DNA of 64,000 bases. It comes from Schaalia vaccimaxillae DSM 15804 (GTDB lineage: Bacteria > Actinomycetota > Actinomycetes > Actinomycetales > Actinomycetaceae). Positions 21,472 to 30,122 of the stretch are shown here, piece by piece; position 1 is the first letter of the stretch, and every line of letters begins with the position of its first letter. The notes under the pieces were generated by a model that was given only the letters and a program-made list of their open reading frames with translations, searched no databases and was not told the DNA's origin. A program made the translations under genes and the position numbers. Location: NCBI RefSeq assembly GCF_000420425.1, contig NZ_ATUX01000006.1, positions 124,001 to 188,000 on the forward strand, written 5' to 3'.

Positions 21472-21528
21472 TCTTCGATCCTACCCATCGGGCTTCCAAA
21501 CGCCTCGGCGAAGGGTTAGCGTTAGGGC

Positions 21529-21807
21529 ATGGCATATTTCGCAATCGAATACGTGTACGACACTACCAAGGGCCCGCAAATGGATGAGGTCCGCCCCGAG
21601 CACCGTGCTTTCCTTGGTTCCCTATGTGAGGAGGGAAAGATCGTTGCCTCCGGCCCTCTGGTTGATCAGGGCCGTGCCCTCATTCTTTTCAACGCTGACA
21701 GCCCCGAGGACGCCCTGACAGCTCTAGACGCAGACCCCTTCTACACGAACGGTTTCATCCTTGACCGGATTGCTCGTCAGTGGGATCCGGTGATCCGAAG
21801 CTTCTGA
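21529..21807 (+). CDS. YciI-like protein
   Basis: This 92-residue protein fits the YciI family, a small ferredoxin-like fold (YCII domain) with a conserved His-Asp pair. It has RPEHRAFLGSLCEEGKIVASGPL and the C-terminal DPFYTNGFI (Asp-Pro-Phe motif). The biochemical role of most members is unknown; related proteins include dehydrochlorinases and muconolactone-type enzymes. The ribosome site before the ATG is weak (TTAGGGC). It is divergent from uvrA and ends in a hairpin shared with the P-type ATPase gene. Confidence 0.8.
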   Translation: MAYFAIEYVYDTTKGPQMDEVRPEHRAFLGSLCEEGKIVASGPLVDQGRALILFNADSPEDALTALDADPFYTNGFILDRIARQWDPVIRSF

Positions 21808-21849
21808 GCGGACTTTAAGAACTTTTCGCTGATCTCGTCTCATAGCCTC

Positions 21850-21885
21850 AGCCGCACATTGGGCGCTCGCGTTCAATGTGCGGCT
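21850..21885. terminator. Bidirectional terminator between yciI-like gene and P-type ATPase
   Basis: A perfect 12-bp stem (21850-21861 with 21874-21885) lies between two convergent genes. On the + strand it is followed by a moderately T-rich CGTTGTCGTTT. It can serve both directions. Confidence 0.75.
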
Positions 21886-21915
21886 CGTTGTCGTTTCCGA
21901 TTGTCTACGGAAAAG

Positions 21916-24324
21916 TCACAGACCCGCGCCAGAGCGTTGATCCGCTAATTCATGTTCACGCTGGGCTTGCTCATGTGCGCGTCGGTGGTAAGCGCGGTGG
22001 GCGACCTCGATCAGCATCGCAGCAACCACGCCGCCAGCGGCGATCATCACCCACTCAGACGAAGACGGCCACGCTAACGCGAAGAATGAGCGGATCGATG
22101 GGAGAAGTACTCCGACGAGAGCAATCACAATCATCGACGCGATGAGCCCAATCCTCCATCCCTCCAGGGGCCTGGCCGTAATGGATAGGAGCCACAGAGC
22201 CCCGATCGTCAAAGACAAAGCTGCTGCTGTGCGCCCGTCCACCTGTGCCGGCCCGACAAGAGCATAGACGGTTAACGCCACAGCACCTAGAGCCATCCCC
22301 GACGGTATTGCCAAGGACAACGTTCGTCTCAAAAAGCCAGGAACATACCGGCGTGGATTGGGCGCTAGAGCAATGAAGAATCCTGGGATACCGATGGTGA
22401 GAGCGTCGACGTAGGTAAAGTGGCGAGGCAAGAAGGGGTAAGCCCAACCAAGAATCGCACACATGATGACGAAGATTGCCGCGTAGCACGTCTTGGCGAG
22501 AAAGAGCGCCGAGACTCGTTCCATATTCGCAATGATTCTTCGTCCCTCTGCCAGCACACCGGGCAAAACTGAGAACTTCGAGTCGACGAGGACGATCTGT
22601 GCGACGGCCTTTGTTGCTTGCGCACCGTTGCCCATGGCGATACCCAGATCGGCATCTTTGAGTGCCAAAGCATCATTGACACCATCGCCGGTCATTGCGA
22701 CGCAGTGACCGCCTGCTTGCAGTGCCCCCACCATGGCACGCTTTTGTTCGGGCGTCACCCGTCCGAAAATGTCGTGAGTCAGGACCGCTTCTTGGAACTC
22801 ATCGGAGAGCACGTCTTGAGGAAGATCTCGAGCATCCATTGCCCGCGGCGGAGCTCCACCGGGAGCTTGCAGTCCAGCCTGCGTAGCCAGAGCGGCAACG
22901 GTGCCCGGATTATCGCCTGAGATGACGCGCACATGCACGCCCTGGCCTCGGAAAAATTCCAAAGTTTGGGCAGCGTCATCACGAAGATCTTCTTCGAGGA
23001 CGACAAGCGCTGCCGCTTGTCGCACCCCAGGCATCACTTCTTCACTGGGCTGTTCATCGCATCGGACCAATGCGACAACACGCAGGCCCGAGGCTGCGAT
23101 CTGCGATGCTTTGTTGATTGCTTCCTGGTTCTGGTCGGTCAGTAGCAGTTCGGGAGCTCCCAGCATCCACGACGATTCTGGCGTTCCCCACGCCGACCAT
23201 TTGCGTGCGGAAGAAAAAGGAATTGCCCAGAAATCCGTGTCCGATTCGCGCGCTGGCCTTCCATCAGACAAGAAGTCATCAATGGCCTGGGCGGTCGCGT
23301 TCGTGCGGTCTTGAGCCAAAGCCGACAAGGCCGCGCCCGTCGCCCTCGTATCCCCTAAGAGGTCTATGACTTCGCGTACCCTGATGCGCCCAGTCGTCAA
23401 TGTTCCCGTCTTGTCTACGCATAGGGCGTCGACTCGGGCTAGAACTTCCACAGCGGGCAATTCTTGGACCAGTACTCCCCTGCGTGCCAGGGCGGCTGAG
23501 CCGATCGCAAAGTTCATCGAAGTCAATAAGACCAATCCCTGTGGGATCATTCCGACAACCGATGCAACACCCAAAACGATGGCACCGCGCCACCCTCCAG
23601 TTGCTTCGTCGGCAATGCGTGCTTGCGACCAAATCGTCAAAGTCACCACAGGAATAATCAGAGCGGAGATCACGCGCAGGACGGAGTTAATGGACTGTTG
23701 AATTTCCGATGTGGTGCGTTGGAACTTGCGCGCCGCCCTCGATATACCTTGGGCGTACATATCATCGCCCACGGCATCAGCATGAATCACCGCACTACCG
23801 GCAGTCACGGAAGTACCCGCCAGAACGGAATCACCCGCCGCTTTTTTGACGGGCTTAGACTCTCCCGTCAACATCGATTCATCAACCTCAAGCCCCGACG
23901 ATTCCAAAACTGTGCCGTCCACACAGATTTGGTCGCCCAACGCCAATTCGAGGACATCGTCGAGAACGACCTCCTCCGTACCAATGTCTTGTGCAACACC
24001 GTCACGTCTGACCCGCGCAGTGGGGGCATCAACAATCGCGAGGGCGTCGAGGGTACGTTTGGCGCGCCATTCGGAAAAAATACCGATGATCGCGTTGAAA
24101 ATCATCACCCCGCCAAAGACCACGTCCTGAATATGTCCAAAGACGAGGACGAGGCCGATGGCAACCACCAAAATCGCGTTGAAAAGGGTGAAGACATTTT
24201 CACGAATAATGGAAGCAATCGAACGTGACGACTTTTGTTTGACGTAATTCGTCTGCCCCGCAGCCACGCGGGATTCAACCTGAGCACTGCTCAAGCCTTG
24301 TGACTGTGTGGGGGCTGACTGCAT
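21916..24324 (-). CDS. ctpE: CtpE-like cation-transporting P-type ATPase
   Basis: This 802-residue P-type ATPase resembles mycobacterial CtpE, a Ca2+-linked transporter. It has the actuator-domain TGES near residue 155, the phosphorylation site DKTGTLT at Asp ~304, the hinge GDGVNDALALKDADLG, and about ten membrane segments. The M4 motif reads IPQGLVLLTS (Gln ~262), where the related enzymes I know have PEGL. I chose the ATG at 24324, preceded by GAGG, rather than an upstream start inside terC. It begins 28 bases after terC ends, so both are probably on one mRNA with a Mn2+ riboswitch leader. That context suggests divalent metal export; Ca2+ or Mn2+ specificity is inference. Confidence 0.85.
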   Translation of the reverse strand: MQSAPTQSQGLSSAQVESRVAAGQTNYVKQKSSRSIASIIRENVFTLFNAILVVAIGLVLVFGHIQDVVFGGVMIFNAIIGIFSEWRAKRTLDALAIVDAPTARVRRDGVAQDIGTEEVVLDDVLELALGDQICVDGTVLESSGLEVDESMLTGESKPVKKAAGDSVLAGTSVTAGSAVIHADAVGDDMYAQGISRAARKFQRTTSEIQQSINSVLRVISALIIPVVTLTIWSQARIADEATGGWRGAIVLGVASVVGMIPQGLVLLTSMNFAIGSAALARRGVLVQELPAVEVLARVDALCVDKTGTLTTGRIRVREVIDLLGDTRATGAALSALAQDRTNATAQAIDDFLSDGRPARESDTDFWAIPFSSARKWSAWGTPESSWMLGAPELLLTDQNQEAINKASQIAASGLRVVALVRCDEQPSEEVMPGVRQAAALVVLEEDLRDDAAQTLEFFRGQGVHVRVISGDNPGTVAALATQAGLQAPGGAPPRAMDARDLPQDVLSDEFQEAVLTHDIFGRVTPEQKRAMVGALQAGGHCVAMTGDGVNDALALKDADLGIAMGNGAQATKAVAQIVLVDSKFSVLPGVLAEGRRIIANMERVSALFLAKTCYAAIFVIMCAILGWAYPFLPRHFTYVDALTIGIPGFFIALAPNPRRYVPGFLRRTLSLAIPSGMALGAVALTVYALVGPAQVDGRTAAALSLTIGALWLLSITARPLEGWRIGLIASMIVIALVGVLLPSIRSFFALAWPSSSEWVMIAAGGVVAAMLIEVAHRAYHRRAHEQAQREHELADQRSGAGL

Positions 24325-24352
24325 TAAAACCTCACTTCGTCGGTGTAGGAGA

Positions 24353-25399
24353 TCAAGAGCGCGATTCGATTTGTTTCTCCGCCAACTCAATACCAGAGTC
24401 GACCTCGTACGTCTTCTGTTTCTTCTTTGCCGCCCACAGTGATGCGACAACAGTCAGGATAACCACCACGCTAATAAAGCCAAGTGAGAAGCTCGTCGTA
24501 GGCTCAGGAATAAGACTCCAATGCTCACCGCCATTAATGAAAGGCACTTCGTTCGTGTGCAGAGCGTGGTTAACCAGCTTGAAGCCAATGAAGCCCAGAA
24601 TAATTGCCAGGCCATAGTGCAGGTAAATGAGGCGGTCAAGCAAGCCATCAATGAGGAAGTAGAGCTGACGTAATCCCAGTAGCGAGAAAGCGTTTGTCGC
24701 GAACACCAAGTAGGGCTCGTCGGTCAACGAATAAATTGCCGGAATCGAGTCCACCGCGAACATGACGTCAGTGGTACCAACGGCGATAATGCACAGCAAT
24801 AGGGGCGTGACAAAAGTTTTGCCTCCGTGGCGGTAGAGCATCTTTCCACCAACAAAGCCATCCGTCATTGGGATAACGCGTGCCACCATCTTGACGAATC
24901 CCGACGGTACGTATTCCTCGTCATGTTTCTCATCCGGGTCTTCTACTCCCTCACGAGCCTGCGAGATCGCAGTCCACAACAGGTAAGCGCCGAAGATGTA
25001 GAAGATCCACGAGAAGTTCTCAATGAGCGCTGCACCAGCCAGGATGAACACCAGGCGTAGAACCAGGGCAATAATGATGCCCGCCAGCAACACCTCTTGC
25101 TGGTATTTCCTGGGAACTTTGAATGAGGAAATAATGATGACGAAGACGAAGAGGTTATCAACCGACAAGGACTTCTCGGTGATGTATCCAGCAAAGTACT
25201 GCTGACCGTATTCACCGCCCCAAACTCCCCAAACAATGAAACCGAAAACGATGGCCATCGCGATGTAGGCAATCGACCACCAGGCCGCTTCTTTCATCGT
25301 CGGTTCGTGAGGAGTTTTGACGTGGCCGACAATGTCGACCGTAATCATGGTGAGAATGACTACTGCTAGGCCAATCCAGCCGAGCACATGAACGTCCAC
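24353..25399 (-). CDS. terC: TerC/Alx-family membrane protein, probable Mn2+ exporter
   Basis: This 348-residue integral membrane protein has about 8-9 hydrophobic segments and the two conserved acidic membrane motifs of the TerC family, SVDNLFVF near residue 78 and TTDVMFAVDSIPAIY near residue 195. Members such as Alx and MeeF/MeeY export manganese or supply it to secreted enzymes. I chose the GTG at 25399 because GGAGG lies 9 bases upstream; the longer frame would start inside the hairpin that covers this site. The leader carries a yybP-ykoY aptamer, so expression should rise with Mn2+. A P-type ATPase gene follows after 28 bases. Confidence 0.92.
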   Translation of the reverse strand: MDVHVLGWIGLAVVILTMITVDIVGHVKTPHEPTMKEAAWWSIAYIAMAIVFGFIVWGVWGGEYGQQYFAGYITEKSLSVDNLFVFVIIISSFKVPRKYQQEVLLAGIIIALVLRLVFILAGAALIENFSWIFYIFGAYLLWTAISQAREGVEDPDEKHDEEYVPSGFVKMVARVIPMTDGFVGGKMLYRHGGKTFVTPLLLCIIAVGTTDVMFAVDSIPAIYSLTDEPYLVFATNAFSLLGLRQLYFLIDGLLDRLIYLHYGLAIILGFIGFKLVNHALHTNEVPFINGGEHWSLIPEPTTSFSLGFISVVVILTVVASLWAAKKKQKTYEVDSGIELAEKQIESRS

Positions 25400-25408
25400 A
25401 GGTGTATT

Positions 25409-25438
25409 CCTCCGGTACGGGGTCACGGGTACCGGAGG
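25409..25438 (-). promoter_or_regulatory. Hairpin sequestering the terC Shine-Dalgarno (riboswitch expression platform)
   Basis: A perfect 10-bp stem, 25409-25418 with 25429-25438, closes a 10-base loop. On the mRNA its 3' arm contains the GGAGG ribosome site that lies 9 bases before the terC GTG. A perfect stem burying this site is the expected OFF state of a translational switch. A second hairpin with arms GGTAACCG and CGGTTATC lies just upstream (about 25460-25480). Confidence 0.75.
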
Positions 25439-25501
25439 TCTCCTTCCGCCGAATTTCTTAGATAACCGTTATGCGGTTACCAAGGCATTGGCCTGCAGCG
25501 C

Positions 25502-25579
25502 CGGAGGACAACCGGCATCGAAAATGCCTGCTATCCGACGTGATGACGACACTGCCGTTGGTGGAAGTACTCCCCTCCG
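25502..25579 (-). promoter_or_regulatory. yybP-ykoY (Mn2+) riboswitch aptamer
   Basis: Read on the - strand, the element opens with CGGAGG and GGGGAGTA, the near-invariant L1 signature of the yybP-ykoY class. It continues with GTCGTCATCACG and CCGG, which match the conserved metal-site side (GTCGTCA ... CCGG in the lactococcal example I recall), and closes with CCTCCG. The two ends (25574-25579 and 25502-25507) pair perfectly as P1. The class senses Mn2+ and often precedes TerC, MntP or P-type ATPase genes, as here. Confidence 0.85.
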
Positions 25580-25679
25580 TTTGGGCACTTCTAGTTTATC
25601 GGGCACCGCGGCGATCAGCCCGCTAGGAACACCCCTTTGAAGGTGTGATTCTTCCCCAAGTCACTTCACCGTCACCGGT

Positions 25680-27761
25680 TCAGTTGGCTCGCTTCATCTG
25701 ACGCAATTCCTTCTTCAAGTCCTCAATCTCATCTCGCAGCCTCGCAGCCACTTCGAATTGAAGGTGCTCAGCAGCTGTCATCATCTGAGCTGATAACTCT
25801 TCAATGAGGCCCGCAAGGTCGGTTTGTGCCTCGGCTCCACTACTACGGGTTGTCTGGCTTCCCGCAGCCTTGCGAGCGGAGGCGGATTTTTCTTTGCGGT
25901 AGCCGCCCTCGAGCAATGATTCGGTATCGATCTGCTCGCGGGCCAACATGTCGGTGACATCAGAGATCTTTTTACGCAGTGGCTGTGGGTCAATGCCGCG
26001 TTCAGTGTTGTAGGCGATCTGAATCTCACGGCGGCGCATCGTCTCAGAGATCGCTGCCTGCATTGAGTCGGTGATGTTGTCGGCGTACATGTGGACCTCA
26101 CCCGACACGTTTCGCGCCGCACGACCGATCGTCTGGATGAGAGAGCGAGTGGAGCGCAGGAAACCTTCCTTATCAGCATCAAGAATGGCAACCAGTGACA
26201 CCTCCGGAAGATCAAGGCCTTCGCGCAGAAGGTTGATTCCCACAAGCACATCGAACTTGCCTTGACGCAACTCGCGCAGCAACTCAACTCGACGCAAAGT
26301 ATCGACGTCGGAGTGCAGATATTCAACGCGGATGCCGCGTTCAGCCATATAGGTTGTCAGATCCTCAGCCATCTTCTTCGTCAGCGTGGTCACGAGGACA
26401 CGTTCGTCCTTTTCAACCCTCACACGAACTTCTTCTAGAAGATCGTCAATTTGTCCCTGCGTCGGTTTAACCACGACCAACGGATCAACCAATCCGGTCG
26501 GCCGAATGATCTGTTCAACAACGCCATCAGACCGGTCCAGCTCATAGTCACCAGGAGTGGCAGATAGATACACGGTCTGGCCGATGCGTTGCGTGAATTC
26601 ATCCCACTTCAACGGCCGGTTGTCCATGGCCGATGGCAGCCGGAAACCATGATCAACCAAAGTGCGCTTACGGGACATATCGCCCTCGAACATCGCACCG
26701 ATCTGAGGAACCGTCACATGGGATTCATCAATGATCAGTAGGAAGTCATCGGCGAAGTAATCCAAGAGAGTGTGCGGCGGGGTCCCAGGTCCTCGCCCGT
26801 CAATGTGCCTCGAGTAGTTTTCAACTCCCGAGCAAGCGCCAATCTCGCGCAGCATCTCCAAGTCATAGGTGGTGCGCATGCGCAGACGCTGCGCCTCCAA
26901 TAACTTGCCTTGCTTTTCAAACCACGCCAGCCTTTCGGCCAACTCGTCCTCTATAGATTCCAAGGCACGGCGCATACGTTCTTCGCCAGCAACATAGTGG
27001 CTCGCTGGGAAAAGGTATGTATGGTCGACCTCGTCAATAACGTCGCCCGTCAGCGGATGCAGGACAGACAGCGCATCAATCTCATCTCCAAACATTTCAA
27101 TACGGATGGCGAGTTCCTCATACACCGGAATAATTTCAATGGTGTCCCCGCGCACCCGGAACGTACCGCGAGTGAAAGCCAAATCATTACGAACGTACTG
27201 CATGTTGACGAAGGCGCGTAAAAGATCGTCACGGTCGATCACCATGCCGCGGCTGAGCTCAACCATTCGGGCAACGTATTCTTCAGGAGTACCAAGGCCG
27301 TAGATACAGGACACTGATGCCACCACGACCGTGTCACGTCTGGTCAGCAGATTATTGGTTGCGCTGTGTCGGAGGCGTTCAACCTCATCGTTGATGGATG
27401 AGTCCTTTTCGATAAAAGTGTCCGTCTGCGGGATGTAAGCCTCTGGCTGGTAGTAGTCGTAGTAGGAGACGAAATACTCAATCGCATTCTTTGGGAGTAA
27501 CTCGCGGAACTCGGCGGCCAGCTGAGCAGCGAGGGTCTTATTGGGTTCAATGACCAAAGCTGGACGTTGCAGTTCTTCAATGAGCCAAGCAGTAGTCGCA
27601 GACTTGCCTGTGCCCGTGGCACCCATGAGGACCACATCCTGCTCCCCATCGCGAATGCGGGCAGCCAGTTCTTTAATGGCCTTGGGCTGATCGCCAGAGG
27701 GCGTGTACTCAGAGATCACCTGGAAGGGGTTTTCCTGGCGCAAAATCTGCTTATTGCTCAC
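25680..27761 (-). CDS. uvrB: Excinuclease ABC subunit B
   Basis: UvrB is the helicase-like damage-verification subunit of nucleotide excision repair. The 693-residue protein has Walker A GATGTGKS near residue 46, the beta-hairpin [16 protein letters not shown] (residues about 101-116), DESHVT (DExH), the motif VI region QTIGRAARN and a C-terminal UVR domain that binds UvrC ([12 protein letters not shown]). It is probably transcribed with coaE, 62 bases upstream. The 80 bases between its stop and the terC riboswitch hold only a weak 5-bp hairpin (about 25629-25646). Confidence 0.98.
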   Translation of the reverse strand: MSNKQILRQENPFQVISEYTPSGDQPKAIKELAARIRDGEQDVVLMGATGTGKSATTAWLIEELQRPALVIEPNKTLAAQLAAEFRELLPKNAIEYFVSYYDYYQPEAYIPQTDTFIEKDSSINDEVERLRHSATNNLLTRRDTVVVASVSCIYGLGTPEEYVARMVELSRGMVIDRDDLLRAFVNMQYVRNDLAFTRGTFRVRGDTIEIIPVYEELAIRIEMFGDEIDALSVLHPLTGDVIDEVDHTYLFPASHYVAGEERMRRALESIEDELAERLAWFEKQGKLLEAQRLRMRTTYDLEMLREIGACSGVENYSRHIDGRGPGTPPHTLLDYFADDFLLIIDESHVTVPQIGAMFEGDMSRKRTLVDHGFRLPSAMDNRPLKWDEFTQRIGQTVYLSATPGDYELDRSDGVVEQIIRPTGLVDPLVVVKPTQGQIDDLLEEVRVRVEKDERVLVTTLTKKMAEDLTTYMAERGIRVEYLHSDVDTLRRVELLRELRQGKFDVLVGINLLREGLDLPEVSLVAILDADKEGFLRSTRSLIQTIGRAARNVSGEVHMYADNITDSMQAAISETMRRREIQIAYNTERGIDPQPLRKKISDVTDMLAREQIDTESLLEGGYRKEKSASARKAAGSQTTRSSGAEAQTDLAGLIEELSAQMMTAAEHLQFEVAARLRDEIEDLKKELRQMKRAN

Positions 27762-27823
27762 AGGTCAACCGTAGGGCAAAAGGCTCAGACATGCTTGAAC
27801 GTGATGGTAGATCTCAGGCAAGG

Positions 27824-28483
27824 TCACAACCATGCGCCATGCATGCGAAGCATCAATTCCACGAGATCCTTGCGAGATCCCGCATTGTCGATCCAAATGG
27901 ATGCAACCGCGCGACGTTGTTCCAGCGTTGCTTGGGCATTGATTCTGCGCAGAGCATCAGCGCGGCTCAAACCACGCTCAGCCAATCGATCGAGGCGCGA
28001 GTCGATCGGTGCATCAACCACGATCACTGCGTCGAATAACTCGGCGTATCCATTCTCAACCAGCAAAGGAACATCGTAGACGGCCAGCGAACCTTGAGGG
28101 GCCCCATTGAGAATAGACCAGGCTCGGTCCGAGATCAGGGGGTGTGTGATTTCGTTGAGAGCTTGGCGCGCGGCGGGATCATCAAAAACCAAGGCGGCCA
28201 ACCTCGCACGATCCAGCACCTCGTCATCAGTCAGGATCGTCCGGCCAAAACGCTGGACAAGGAGCGCCAAACCCTCGGTGCCAGGATCGACCACCTCGCG
28301 GGCAATCTTGTCCGCATCGGCAATAACGGCTCCCAATCCAGCCAAGGCTGTGGTCACCGATGACTTGCCCGCTCCGATTCCTCCCGTCACTCCTACAATC
28401 GCCCTAGGCCCCTCACCCGAGCGTCTGCGCGTTGGTCGGATCAAGTAAGCGCTAGCACCGCCCTCGTACATTGTGTTGTCCAC
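27824..28483 (-). CDS. coaE: Dephospho-CoA kinase
   Basis: This enzyme phosphorylates dephospho-CoA, the last step of coenzyme A synthesis. The protein has the P-loop GVTGGIGAGKSSV near residue 32, then DADKIAREVV, the THPLI segment and YDVPLLVENGY. It is 219 residues from the GTG at 28483; an ATG four codons later is an alternative, and neither start has a clear ribosome site. Many actinobacterial CoaE proteins carry a long C-terminal UPF0157 domain, but this one ends at the kinase domain. It lies between rpsA/polA and uvrB in the usual actinobacterial neighbourhood. Confidence 0.93.
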   Translation of the reverse strand: MDNTMYEGGASAYLIRPTRRRSGEGPRAIVGVTGGIGAGKSSVTTALAGLGAVIADADKIAREVVDPGTEGLALLVQRFGRTILTDDEVLDRARLAALVFDDPAARQALNEITHPLISDRAWSILNGAPQGSLAVYDVPLLVENGYAELFDAVIVVDAPIDSRLDRLAERGLSRADALRRINAQATLEQRRAVASIWIDNAGSRKDLVELMLRMHGAWL

Positions 28484-28585
28484 GATCCGACCCTAAACCA
28501 TCCGGATACCACTTGTTTTGGAGGACTCCGCAGGACGTGCGAAAATTCGTCAAGTTCCCGAGATTTAGACAAGCGAAGAGGCTCC

Positions 28586-29944
28586 GTGACTGCCACAAAC
28601 CATGCCGCCGCAGGCAGTGAAAAATCCCGATCAGGCACCGCAGCGTTAATCGCCACATCGCTCACGCTATTCTCCATGTTCTTTGGTGCCGGAAACCTCA
28701 TCTTTCCGCCCATCGTCGGTGCAGCAGCAGGCACTAACTTTGTCCCAGCGATCACCGGATTCCTCCTGGGCGGCGTCGCCCTACCCGTCATTGCCATCGT
28801 CGCAATTGCCCTGTCGGGAACAGATCTGCGCGATCTTGCCTCACGCGGAGGAACGCTCTTTGGCATCCTCTTCTCATGTCTGTCCTACCTGGCAATCGGG
28901 GCTTTCTACGCCCTGCCCAGAACAGGAGCCGTATCCTTCTCTACAGCAGTGACCCCGCTTACCGGCTGGGAATCACCCGTGGCCTCAACGATCTTCAACG
29001 GCCTATTCTTTGCCCTCGCTCTCTACCTGTCATGGAATCCCAAGCAACTCATCGACAAGCTCGGCAAGATTTTGACCCCCGTGCTGCTGGGGCTCCTTGC
29101 GTTGCTTGTCGTGCTCTCTCTCATAGGACTACCGACAACCCAGGCCGCGCCAACCGCCGGATACGTTGATTCTCCTGTCGTCTCTGGACTATTGGCTGGG
29201 TACATGACAATGGATTCGATTGCTGCCCTCGCCTTCGGCATCATCGTCGTGACTTCGCTGAAGCGAACTGGCGGAGGAATTGGAGCAAAGATCCTCAAGC
29301 GAACAGGTCTAGCTGCCATCATCGCAGGAGTATTGCTCGGCTTGGTCTATGTAGGACTCGGACTTATCGGGAGCACGATGCCCGACGGCCAGGGCTATGC
29401 CGACGGCGCCGCATTGCTCTCCGATGCTGCGGGGATCACCATGGGCACAGCGGGCAGAGTTGTTTTCGGCCTCATTGTTTTAACAGCGTGTATGACGACC
29501 GCTGTTGGTCTACTCGCTGCCTCGTCTGAGTTCTTTACCCGACTTATTCCTGGCATCGCCTACAAGACCTGGCTTTCTGCCTTTGCGGTCGTGTCATTCG
29601 TTTTAGCCTCGGCAGGGCTCAACATGGTGTTGAGTGTGGCAGCTCCCATTATCGGGTTCCTCTACCCCATCGGTATCACAATCGTTTTCGTGACTATCGT
29701 GACGCACCCTCTACGCATGTCTACGCCAGCTCTGTGGGCGTTTCGCATGAGTGTCTGGACGGCAACACTGTGGTCGGCCGCCACGACGCTGGCCAGTAAA
29801 GGAATAGCGACCCACATGATCGAAGCACTCGTGCAGTGGTCTCCGGGCCAAAACCTTGAGCTCGGCTGGATCGCCCCTGTCTTGGTCGCGTTTGTCATTG
29901 GACTGGTAGGTGACTTTGTGGGACGGGATAACCCGCAAAAATAG
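28586..29944 (+). CDS. brnQ: Branched-chain amino acid transport system carrier BrnQ
   Basis: This 452-residue secondary transporter belongs to the LIVCS family, which takes up leucine, isoleucine and valine with Na+ or H+. About 12 hydrophobic segments are visible, starting with the signature FSMFFGAGNLIFPP near residue 33 and followed by YLAIGAFYALPRTGAVSF. Translation starts at a GTG (28586) preceded by GAGG. The gene is divergent from coaE across a 102-base gap. Its stop codon falls inside one arm of a 121-bp inverted-repeat element, described separately. Confidence 0.93.
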   Translation: MTATNHAAAGSEKSRSGTAALIATSLTLFSMFFGAGNLIFPPIVGAAAGTNFVPAITGFLLGGVALPVIAIVAIALSGTDLRDLASRGGTLFGILFSCLSYLAIGAFYALPRTGAVSFSTAVTPLTGWESPVASTIFNGLFFALALYLSWNPKQLIDKLGKILTPVLLGLLALLVVLSLIGLPTTQAAPTAGYVDSPVVSGLLAGYMTMDSIAALAFGIIVVTSLKRTGGGIGAKILKRTGLAAIIAGVLLGLVYVGLGLIGSTMPDGQGYADGAALLSDAAGITMGTAGRVVFGLIVLTACMTTAVGLLAASSEFFTRLIPGIAYKTWLSAFAVVSFVLASAGLNMVLSVAAPIIGFLYPIGITIVFVTIVTHPLRMSTPALWAFRMSVWTATLWSAATTLASKGIATHMIEALVQWSPGQNLELGWIAPVLVAFVIGLVGDFVGRDNPQK

Positions 29945-30052
29945 ACACAGTCATTCACTCTTCATCCCTGCACTAAGTGCAAAATCCCCGAGAATAAGCC
30001 ATTCTTGCCCAACACTAGATCTCAGTATCGCGACTGTGTCTAATTCTGCGGG
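29932..30052. repeat. 121-bp element with 21-bp imperfect inverted ends
   Basis: The left arm (29932-29952) and the right arm (30032-30052) match as an inverted repeat at 18 of 21 positions, sharing CCCGCA and TAGACACAGTC. The 79 bases between hold a short palindrome, TGCACTAAGTGCA (29969-29981), and no reading frame. The left arm contains the brnQ stop codon. It could be a MITE-like remnant or a long 3'-UTR hairpin; no target duplication was confirmed. Confidence 0.5.
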
Positions 30053-30059
30053 TGATACG

Positions 30060-30094
30060 TTGAGGGCCCGAAGGATTTTCCTTCGGGCCCTCAA
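30060..30094. terminator. Strong bidirectional terminator between brnQ and rpsA
   Basis: A perfect 16-bp stem (30060-30075 with 30079-30094) with a 3-base loop lies between the convergent brnQ and rpsA genes, 28 bases past the rpsA stop. It is the strongest hairpin in the window. Confidence 0.85.
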
Positions 30095-30122
30095 GGTTCA
30101 CTCAGTGACTAAGCACCGAGGA

